This document shows, piece by piece, positions 1-5,323 of a stretch of DNA of 7,767 nucleotides. Source of the DNA: CBFGTJ01 sp965651815. Lineage in GTDB: Bacteria > Actinomycetota > Acidimicrobiia > Acidimicrobiales > Microtrichaceae. Below the pieces are notes generated by a model, which was not told the origin of the DNA, made no database searches, and saw nothing but the letters and a program-made list of their open reading frames with translations. How positions within the stretch are numbered: position 1 is the first letter of the stretch; each line of letters begins with the position of its first letter. The translations under genes and the position numbers were made by a program. The stretch lies in NCBI GenBank assembly GCA_965651815.1, contig CBFGTJ010000150.1, forward strand, positions 1 to 7,767, given 5' to 3'.

Positions 1-122
1 TAGGTCGTGCGCTCGACCGACGTCGCGGTGGCCGTCACGACCTCCTTGCGCGGGAAGTACCGCTCGGCGCGGTCGAAGAAGTGGGTGAGTGCAAGAGGGC
101 GGTCCTGCATGGTTCCGAGCAT
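1..122 (-). CDS. Fatty-acid--CoA ligase (AMP-binding), N-terminal fragment
   Basis: Only the first 40 codons lie in the window; the gene continues beyond the left edge. The reading is MLGTMQDRPLALTHFF followed by DRAERYFPRKEVVTATAT and then SVERTT. This matches, from memory of the family, the N-terminus of actinobacterial long-chain fatty-acyl-CoA synthetases (an MQD-P-L opening, then a pattern like RAER-FP-KE-VTAT and ERTTY). Such enzymes activate a fatty acid to acyl-AMP and then acyl-CoA at the membrane or in the cytosol. The start at 122 is preferred over the in-frame ATG at 110 because a purine-rich ribosome binding site (complement of 126-133) sits 5 nt upstream of it. The catalytic AMP-binding motifs are outside the window, so substrate chain length cannot be judged. 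It is divergent from the VTT-like membrane protein gene. The family call is fairly firm and the exact substrate is unknown. Confidence 0.75.
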   Translation of the reverse strand, partial: MLGTMQDRPLALTHFFDRAERYFPRKEVVTATATSVERTT

Positions 123-125
123 CTG

Positions 126-133
126 TTCCCCCT
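126..133 (-). promoter_or_regulatory. Ribosome binding site for the acyl-CoA ligase gene
   Basis: On the minus strand the sequence AGGGGGAA is followed by CAG and then ATG at 122, leaving about 5 nt between the G run and the start codon. The alternative ATG at 110 has no comparable element at a proper distance, so this site decides the start. Confidence 0.5.
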
Positions 134-164
134 GTCTCGCGATGCCGTGGCACGCCTGTAGCGT

Positions 165-171
165 GGAGGAG
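165..171 (+). promoter_or_regulatory. Ribosome binding site for the VTT-like membrane protein gene
   Basis: GGAGGAG lies just upstream of the ATG at 175, with 3-4 nt between them. It is the best Shine-Dalgarno match at any intergenic junction in this window and selects 175 over the other in-frame starts at 7 and 211. Confidence 0.6.
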
Positions 172-174
172 CCT

Positions 175-972
175 ATGCGGCGTGCTGGCGGCCGCGGGAC
201 CTCCCATCCGATGGCCAACGTGTCGCACCCCTCGTCCTCCGCCCGGCTCCCCGGGCCGACCCCTCCCCGCTGGTTCCTGCCGGTGGTGGGTGCGTCGATC
301 GTCGTGCTCATCGCGGCGAACAACCTGGGCAACGTCGTGTGGTCCTGCGCGGTCGCGAAGGAGCCCGCCCAGGCCTCGTCGATGTGCACCTGGCCGGGGG
401 TGTCGTGGTTCGAGGGCAACCCGCTCGGGCTGCTGGCCCTCAACAGCTCCAACAAGTACCTGCTGGCCACCTCGGTGCTCACGGACCTCGCGCCGTTCGC
501 GGCGGTGGCGCTCGTGCGGCTCATGGCACCCGACCCGCTGTTCTTCCTGCTGGGGCTCACCTACCGGGGCCGCGCGCTGCACTGGGCACGGCGGGCGTTC
601 CCCGGCATGGAGCCGGTCATCGACCAGTTCGAGTCCCAGGGCGGCGCCACCCGCCGCGTGCTCGACACGGCGGTCTTCATCGCGCCCAACAACCCGGTGT
701 GCCTCCTCGCGGGCGTGGCGCGCATGACCTGGATGCGCTTCGTGGTGCTCGCCGTGACCGGCACCCTCGCCAGGATCGCGCTGATGCGCGGCATCGGGCA
801 GCTGTTCCGCGATCAGATCGAGGACGTGCTGGAGATCGTCGGCCGCTACCAGCGCTGGTTCACGCTCGGCTCGCTGCTGCTCGTCGCCGCCTACCTCGCC
901 CACCAGGTCCTCGGCCGGCGGGGCCTCGTCGGCGGCGTCGAGCACCTCGAGGAGGAGCTCGGCGACCCCTGA
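175..972 (+). CDS. DedA/VTT-like (SNARE-associated Golgi type) integral membrane protein
   Basis: A 265-aa membrane protein. The frame is open upstream to position 7, but that part would overlap the divergent ligase gene antisense; the ATG at 175 follows GGAGGAG, so it is chosen. A Pro/Ser-rich cytosolic N-terminus is followed by hydrophobic segments at about 33-50, 95-115, 119-130, 163-181, 186-204 and 230-246. The stretch LLAGVARMTWMRFVVLAVTG (177-196) resembles the VTT-domain core of DedA proteins (LLAGV-RM-W-RF). DedA/VTT proteins are implicated in lipid scrambling, membrane homeostasis and proton-coupled transport; the role of this one is unknown. Oddly, the arginines usually found in the re-entrant R-F-x-P-x-x-R region are absent: there is none between R161 and R183, where the sequence reads AVFIAPNNPVC. 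It may be a divergent subfamily with a different substrate. Membrane protein is certain; VTT membership is likely. Confidence 0.75.
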   Translation: MRRAGGRGTSHPMANVSHPSSSARLPGPTPPRWFLPVVGASIVVLIAANNLGNVVWSCAVAKEPAQASSMCTWPGVSWFEGNPLGLLALNSSNKYLLATSVLTDLAPFAAVALVRLMAPDPLFFLLGLTYRGRALHWARRAFPGMEPVIDQFESQGGATRRVLDTAVFIAPNNPVCLLAGVARMTWMRFVVLAVTGTLARIALMRGIGQLFRDQIEDVLEIVGRYQRWFTLGSLLLVAAYLAHQVLGRRGLVGGVEHLEEELGDP

Positions 973-1005
973 GCCCGGGGCTGCGCCGGGGACGGCGGAG
1001 GGGTC
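964..1005. terminator. Possible two-way terminator between VTT-like gene and dapB
   Basis: GACCCCT (964-970) and its exact reverse complement AGGGGTC (999-1005) flank the 31-bp convergent gap. Nested inside are CCCGG (974-978) and CCGGG (986-990) with a 7-nt loop. The outer arms overlap the TGA of the rightward gene and the stop codon of dapB. There is no T tract on either strand, so it is not a classical intrinsic terminator. The placement between convergent genes is the main argument. Arms of this length occur by chance in DNA this GC-rich. Confidence 0.35.
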
Positions 1006-1801
1006 AGGGCCGGTGCAGGCCGAGCAACGGGTCGAGCCCGACGGTGAGCCCGGGGTGGCTGCCCACGGCCTTCACCGCGAGGAGCACCCCCGGCATGAAG
1101 CTGGTCCGGTCGATCGAGTCGTGGCGGATCGTCAGGGTCTGCCCGGTCGTGCCGAGCAGCACCTCCTGGTGGGCGACCAGGCCACGGAGCCGCACCGAGT
1201 GCACCTGGATGCCGGCGGGCCCCGTGCCACCCCGTGCCCCCTCCAGCACCTGGGTGCGGGTGGGGTCCGGCGCCCACTCCTCGGAGGCCTCGGCCATCCG
1301 CTGCGCGGTGAGCATCGCCGTGCCCGACGGGGCGTCGACCTTGCCGTCGTGGTGCAGCTCGATGATCTCGGCCGACTCGAAGTAGGGGGCGGCGATCGCG
1401 GCGAAGTGCATCATCAGCACCGCCCCGATCGCGAAGTTGGGGGCGATCACGCAGTTCGAGCTGCGGAACGCGCTCCGGAAGGTCTCGAGGTCCTCGTCGC
1501 TGAACCCGGTCGTGCCGACGACCGCGTGGATCCCCCGCTCGGCGAGCCACAGCAGGTTCGGGCGGGACACCTCGGAGGTGGTGAAGTCGACCGCGACCTC
1601 GACGCCCTCCCGCTCGAACACCTCCGGGTCGCCGGCGATGCGCAGGTCGCCGTCGACCCCGGCCACGTTGCGCAGGTCGATGCCCTCGTAGTGGGGGTCG
1701 CACGCGGCGACCAGCTCCAGCTCGGGGTCCTCGGCCACCGCACGGCACACGGTGGAGCCCATCCTGCCGCCTGCACCGAACACCCCGACCTTGATCGCCA
1801 T
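1004..1801 (-). CDS. dapB: 4-hydroxy-tetrahydrodipicolinate reductase
   Basis: A 265-aa protein, slightly longer than the roughly 245 aa usual in actinobacteria. DapB reduces (2S,4S)-4-hydroxy-tetrahydrodipicolinate to tetrahydrodipicolinate with NAD(P)H in the cytosol, a step toward meso-diaminopimelate (cell wall) and lysine. Visible motifs are the N-terminal dinucleotide-binding loop GVFGAGGRMG (6-15), GTTGF (96-100), PNFAIGAVLMM (121-131), and the signature ELHHDGKVDAPSGTA (148-162). The last holds the catalytic histidine pair H150-H151, K154 and the substrate-binding PSGT segment. The start is the ATG at 1801; homologues begin at this point, just before the Rossmann strand. The upstream frame is the antisense or overlap of the hydratase gene. 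There is no good Shine-Dalgarno: the only GGAGG is about 22 nt upstream, inside the preceding gene, so translation may depend on coupling across the 11-bp junction. Confidence 0.95.
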   Translation of the reverse strand: MAIKVGVFGAGGRMGSTVCRAVAEDPELELVAACDPHYEGIDLRNVAGVDGDLRIAGDPEVFEREGVEVAVDFTTSEVSRPNLLWLAERGIHAVVGTTGFSDEDLETFRSAFRSSNCVIAPNFAIGAVLMMHFAAIAAPYFESAEIIELHHDGKVDAPSGTAMLTAQRMAEASEEWAPDPTRTQVLEGARGGTGPAGIQVHSVRLRGLVAHQEVLLGTTGQTLTIRHDSIDRTSFMPGVLLAVKAVGSHPGLTVGLDPLLGLHRP

Positions 1802-1812
1802 GGGGCGGGAGT

Positions 1813-2673
1813 CTACGGCCCGGCCTCCGGTGCCTCCGAACCGGCGGGGCGCTCGAACAGGTCGCGCCGCGGGTCGTCGACGAACACCGGCTCGCGGCCG
1901 TCGCTGAAGGCGCGGATCGCCTCGGGCAGGTTGTCGGTGAAGCCCGCCATCAGCTGGCTGCGGTCCTCGAACTCGATCGCTGCCTCGAGGCTGGAGATCT
2001 CCTGCTCGGCCCACAGCGCCTGCTTGGTGGCCTCGAGCCCGTACGGGGAGAACCGGAGCATGCCCCGCGCCATCTCGAGCGCCTCGTCCAGCAGCCGGTC
2101 GTCGGGCACCACCCGCGACACGAGCCCCATGCGGAGTGCCTCGGTCGCGTCGACCCGGCGTCCGGTGAGCAGCAGGTCGTTGGAGTTCGCGGCGCCGATC
2201 AGCCGCGGCAGGATCCATCCGGCGCCCATCTCGGTCGAGGTGAGCCCGTTGACGATCCCGGTCGCGTTGAACTCGGCCGACTCGCCCGCGATGCGCAGGT
2301 CCGCGCCGAGCGACAGGCACATGCCACCCCCGTACGCCGGCCCGTTGACCGCCGCGATCACCGGCTGGGGGATCGTGCGCAGGCGCCGGGTCAGCTGGCT
2401 GTAGGTGCGCATCGAGCGACTCGCGATGCGGTGCACCGACAGGTGCTCGGCGTTCGGGATGACCCCGTGGTCCTTCAGGTCGAGGCCCGAGCAGAACGCC
2501 CGGCCCGCGCCGGTGAGCACGACGACGCGGGCGGTGTTGTCCCGGCCGACCTCGGCGAGAGCCCCGTCCAGCTCGACCGCGAGCTCGATCGACAGCGCGT
2601 TGAGGCGCTCGGGTCGCGCGAGCCGCACGATGCGGATCCCCTCCCCCGCGTGCTCCACCTCGACCATGCCCAT
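1813..2673 (-). CDS. Enoyl-CoA hydratase/isomerase family (crotonase fold) protein
   Basis: A 286-aa crotonase-superfamily protein, normally acting on acyl-CoA thioesters in beta-oxidation or a related pathway. Family features are LARPERLNALS (18-28), the first oxyanion-hole segment FCSGLDL (60-66), the second around NGPAYGGGMCLSLGADLRIA (110-129), and LLLTGRRVDATEALRMGLVS (167-186). The two glutamates used by classical enoyl-CoA hydratase (rat E144 and E164) appear to be Gly139 and Asp166 by eye alignment, so hydratase chemistry is not assured. It may be an isomerase, a thioesterase-like member or something else. The start is uncertain: ATG at 2673 and 2667 and GTG at 2679 and 2685 are all in frame; 2673 is chosen because a GGGGGTGG run lies 3 nt upstream. 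It sits 11 bp upstream of dapB on the same strand, probably co-transcribed, and is divergent from serB. Confidence 0.88.
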   Translation of the reverse strand: MGMVEVEHAGEGIRIVRLARPERLNALSIELAVELDGALAEVGRDNTARVVVLTGAGRAFCSGLDLKDHGVIPNAEHLSVHRIASRSMRTYSQLTRRLRTIPQPVIAAVNGPAYGGGMCLSLGADLRIAGESAEFNATGIVNGLTSTEMGAGWILPRLIGAANSNDLLLTGRRVDATEALRMGLVSRVVPDDRLLDEALEMARGMLRFSPYGLEATKQALWAEQEISSLEAAIEFEDRSQLMAGFTDNLPEAIRAFSDGREPVFVDDPRRDLFERPAGSEAPEAGP

Positions 2674-2729
2674 CGCCACCCCCACGACCTCGGACGGCCC
2701 GCGAGTCGGTCCACGGTGCCGCGGGGTCG

Positions 2730-2735
2730 TACCGT
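2730..2735 (+). promoter_or_regulatory. Putative -10 element giving a leaderless serB mRNA
   Basis: TACCGT fits the actinobacterial TANNNT -10 consensus. Seven bases (2736-2742) separate it from the ATG of serB at 2743, so transcription would begin at or next to the start codon. No Shine-Dalgarno is visible near the ATG, as expected for a leaderless message. No convincing -35 was seen. This is inference from position and consensus only. The 69-bp gap must also hold the promoter for the divergent hydratase gene, for which I could not pick a clear site. Confidence 0.35.
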
Positions 2736-2742
2736 ACCGGGC

Positions 2743-3951
2743 ATGACGCACGACCCCGGCACGGCGCGCGCCTCCATCCTGGTCCGGGTGTCGGGGCCCG
2801 ACCGCCCCGGCATCACGACCGACCTCATGACGGTGCTCGACCTCGTCGACGCCGAGGTCCAGGACCTCGAGCAGGTCCTGGTGCGGGGGCACCTGACCCT
2901 CGCCGCCGCGGTCACCACCGACGCCCCCGACGAGCTCGCCGCGGTGCTCGACCGCTTCGCAGCGGAACGCTGCCTGCAGGTCGAGCTCGACGAGGTGCCC
3001 GCGACCCCGATCGAGAAGGGTCGCATCGACGCGGTGACCGTGCTGGGGCACGAGCTCGAGGTGGCCCTCTCCCCCGCCGAGCTCGGCGCGGTGGCGGCCG
3101 GGGTGGCCGCGGCGGGGGGCAACATCGACCGGATCGTCCGGCTCGCCCGCTACCCGGTGTACGCGTACGAGTTCCGGGTGACGGGTGCCGACCCGATCGC
3201 CCTGCGCCGGCACGTCGCCGAGGCCTCGGCCGCGCACGGCCTCGACGTGGCGATCCAGCCCGAGGGGCTCGGCCGCCGTGCGAAGCGCCTCGTCGTGCTC
3301 GACGTGGACTCCACGCTCATCCAGGACGAGGTCATCGAGCTGCTCGCCGAGGAGGCCGGCGTGCTCGGCCCGGTCCGCGACATCACCACCCGGGCGATGC
3401 TCGGCGAGGTCGACTTCGCGGACGCGCTCCGGGAGCGGGTGCAGCTGCTCGAGGGGCTGGAGGTCGAGGCCCTGGAGCGAGCACGGCGTCGCATGCGCCT
3501 CACCCCGGGTGCGCGGACCTTCGTGCGGACGCTCAAGCGGCTCGGGTACGCCGTGGGGATCGTGTCGGGCGGGTTCACGCACTTCACCGACCGGCTCGCC
3601 CGCGAGCTGGACCTCGACCACGCGGTCGCGAACGAGCTCGAGGTCGCGGACGGCAAGCTGACCGGACGGGTGCTGGGACCGGTGGTCGACCGGCGGCGCA
3701 AGGCGGAGCTGCTGCGCGAGTTCGCCGCCAGCGAGAACATCCCGCTGTCGCAGACCGTCGCCGTCGGCGACGGCGCCAACGACCTGGACATGCTCGCGAC
3801 GGCGGGGCTCGGCATCGCGTTCAACGCCAAGCCGGTGGTGCAGGAGGCGGCCGACACCACCGTGAACGTGCCCTACCTCGACGCGATCCTCTTCGTGCTC
3901 GGCGTCACCCGCGACGAGGTCGAGGCCGCCGACGCGGTGGTCGACGACTGA
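2743..3951 (+). CDS. serB: Phosphoserine phosphatase, ACT-ACT-HAD type
   Basis: A 402-aa cytosolic enzyme that hydrolyses O-phospho-L-serine, the last step of serine biosynthesis. The N-terminus carries two ACT domains: about 8-85 (opening SILVRVSGPDRPGIT) and about 95-172. In mycobacterial SerB2 this arrangement binds amino-acid effectors, so serine feedback is plausible here. The HAD domain holds motif I, DVDST (187-191), with nucleophile D187 and acid/base D189; motif II, VSGGF (274-278), with S275; motif III K320; and motif IV, GDGANDLDM (342-350), with metal-binding D343 and D347. EVIELLAEEAG (196-206) matches the SerB cap region that contacts substrate. All catalytic residues are present. 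The start at 2743 is the only ATG directly before the first ACT strand; upstream sequence in this frame is antisense to the hydratase gene. It is an inverted, single-gene unit between two leftward units. Confidence 0.95.
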   Translation: MTHDPGTARASILVRVSGPDRPGITTDLMTVLDLVDAEVQDLEQVLVRGHLTLAAAVTTDAPDELAAVLDRFAAERCLQVELDEVPATPIEKGRIDAVTVLGHELEVALSPAELGAVAAGVAAAGGNIDRIVRLARYPVYAYEFRVTGADPIALRRHVAEASAAHGLDVAIQPEGLGRRAKRLVVLDVDSTLIQDEVIELLAEEAGVLGPVRDITTRAMLGEVDFADALRERVQLLEGLEVEALERARRRMRLTPGARTFVRTLKRLGYAVGIVSGGFTHFTDRLARELDLDHAVANELEVADGKLTGRVLGPVVDRRRKAELLREFAASENIPLSQTVAVGDGANDLDMLATAGLGIAFNAKPVVQEAADTTVNVPYLDAILFVLGVTRDEVEAADAVVDD

Positions 3952-3959
3952 CCGGACGG

Positions 3960-3994
3960 CCAGGGCGCCGGGGCGTGCGGCTCAGGCGCCCGGG
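3960..3994. terminator. Possible two-way terminator between serB and the M16 peptidase gene
   Basis: CCAGGGCGCC (3960-3969) pairs with GGCGCCCGGG (3985-3994), nine of ten positions matching, around a 15-nt loop. It starts 8 bp after the serB stop and overlaps the last codons and TGA (3982-3984) of the convergent peptidase gene. No T tract follows on either strand. The function is inferred from its place at a convergent junction. Confidence 0.4.
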
Positions 3995-5313
3995 ACCAGG
4001 CCGCGCAGCGCGGCGAGGTCGGCGCCCTCGGGCGCCACGACCGACACCACGCCGGGTCTGCCGAGCACCTCGCGGGCGAGGTGCGCGACCGACTCGCTCG
4101 TGACGGCGTCGAGGCGCTCGAGGTGCTCCTCGACGGGCGTGTAGCGGCCCCGCACGCACTCGGCGACGCCCAGCCTGGCGGCGCGGTGCCCCGAGTCCTC
4201 GAGGCCGAGCAGCAGGCTGCCCCGCAGGGAGCGCCGTGCCCGCACGAGCTCCTCGTCGGTGATGCCCTCCGCCGCGAGCCCCCGGACCAGGTCCTGCACG
4301 ACGGTGAGCACCTCCGGGGCCTTGTCGGGCGAGGTGGAGCACTGCAGCGTCCAGGTCCCGGCGTCCTGGTAGAGCGAGACGCCCGAGGCGATCGAGTAGG
4401 TCAGGGCCCGCCGCTCGCGCACCTCCTGGAAGAGCCGGCTCGCGGGCCCGCTGCCGAGCACCTGGTTGGCGACGGCCAGCGCGAACCGGTCCGGCACCAG
4501 CGACTCGGGGATCCGCCAGCCGAGCGCGAGGTGCACGAGGTCGGTCGCGTGGTGACGACCGGTCCACACCCGTGAGGGGTCCCCCGGCGGGGTGCGCACC
4601 GGCCGTGCACCGGGCTCGACGCCGTCGAACGCCTCGGCGACGCGCGCGACCAGCCGGTCGTGGTCGATGCCGCCGGCCGCGGTGACGACGAGGTTGGCCG
4701 GGCGGTACCAGCGGTCGAAGAACCCCGCGACCCGCTCCCGGGTCAGCGCCTCGATCGTGCGCCGCTCGCCCAGCACGTCCCGGCCGAGCGGGTGGTCGGG
4801 GAAGAGGGCCGCGTGGAGGCGCACGCCGACCACGTCCTCGGGGTCGTCGTCCGCCGCGGCGAGCTCCTCGAGGATCACGCCCCGCTCCCCCTCGAGCTCC
4901 TCGGGGCGCAGCGCGGGGCGCCTCACCACCTCGAGGAGCAGGTCGGTCGCGGCGTCGACCTCGGGGGCGGGGACCCGCACGTGGTACGCGGTGTACTCGC
5001 TCGTGGTGTAGGCGTTCATGTCGCCGCCCATGCCGTCCACCTCGAACGCGATGTCGGTCGCGGAGCGCTCGGCGGTGCCCTTGAACAGCAGGTGCTCCAG
5101 GAAGTGCGATGCGCCGGCGTCCGCGTCCGGCTCGTCGCGGCCTCCGACGCCCACCCACACGGCGATCGTGGTGCTGGGGCCGCCCGGGACGGCGTCGGTG
5201 ACGACGCGCAGCCCGCCGGGCAGCACCGTCCTCCGGACGTGCGACGCGGGCGGTGGGATGACCACCGCCCGCGTCGTCGCACGTTCGTCGTCGTGGCGAC
5301 CGGGGGTCACCAC
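3982..5313 (-). CDS. M16 family zinc metallopeptidase (processing-peptidase/PepR-like)
   Basis: A 443-aa single-chain M16 peptidase, the usual size for the bacterial M16B subfamily related to mitochondrial processing peptidase. The zinc site is the inverted motif HFLEH (70-74), with ligands H70 and H74 and catalytic E73. The third ligand is probably E150 in RGVILEEL (144-151), 76 residues after H74, as in the family. The second, non-catalytic half carries the typical GSGPASRLFQEVRERRALTY stretch (287-306), with the R-x-x-x-Y substrate-binding signature. There is no signal peptide, so it is presumably cytosolic. The GTG start at 5313 (an adjacent in-frame GTG is at 5310) lies 10 bp after the pnp stop with no clear Shine-Dalgarno, suggesting coupling to pnp. 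The conserved region (RRTVLPGGLRVVT, 27-39) begins late, so the first 26 or so residues are poorly supported. The physiological substrate is unknown. Confidence 0.92.
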   Translation of the reverse strand: MVTPGRHDDERATTRAVVIPPPASHVRRTVLPGGLRVVTDAVPGGPSTTIAVWVGVGGRDEPDADAGASHFLEHLLFKGTAERSATDIAFEVDGMGGDMNAYTTSEYTAYHVRVPAPEVDAATDLLLEVVRRPALRPEELEGERGVILEELAAADDDPEDVVGVRLHAALFPDHPLGRDVLGERRTIEALTRERVAGFFDRWYRPANLVVTAAGGIDHDRLVARVAEAFDGVEPGARPVRTPPGDPSRVWTGRHHATDLVHLALGWRIPESLVPDRFALAVANQVLGSGPASRLFQEVRERRALTYSIASGVSLYQDAGTWTLQCSTSPDKAPEVLTVVQDLVRGLAAEGITDEELVRARRSLRGSLLLGLEDSGHRAARLGVAECVRGRYTPVEEHLERLDAVTSESVAHLAREVLGRPGVVSVVAPEGADLAALRGLVPGA

Positions 5314-5323
5314 GTCGGGCCGG

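Noticed and set aside
7..174. N-terminal extension of the VTT-like protein from 7
   Set aside because: This stretch overlaps the divergent ligase gene on the other strand, has no hydrophobic or conserved pattern, and the ATG at 175 has a good ribosome binding site.
1013..2404. 463-codon plus-strand open frame across dapB and the hydratase gene
   Set aside because: It is antisense to two well-supported genes, with biased composition typical of the complement of GC-rich coding sequence and no recognisable domain.
2729..2737. GTAC-C-GTAC repeat in the serB/hydratase divergent gap as an operator
   Set aside because: Four-base arms are too short to separate from chance, and no matching copy was found elsewhere in the window.
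1816..3621. Very long minus-strand open frame extending the hydratase gene upstream to 3621, antisense to serB
   Set aside because: It is a shadow frame in high-GC DNA. The upstream part is low-complexity Arg/Gly/His/Val-rich, shows no family features, and lies opposite serB, which has all its catalytic motifs. The recognisable crotonase start is near 2673.
4081..4575. 164-codon plus-strand open frame inside the M16 peptidase gene
   Set aside because: It is antisense to the peptidase core, which carries intact M16 motifs. The frame lacks a ribosome binding site and has His/Arg/Gly/Pro-rich shadow composition.
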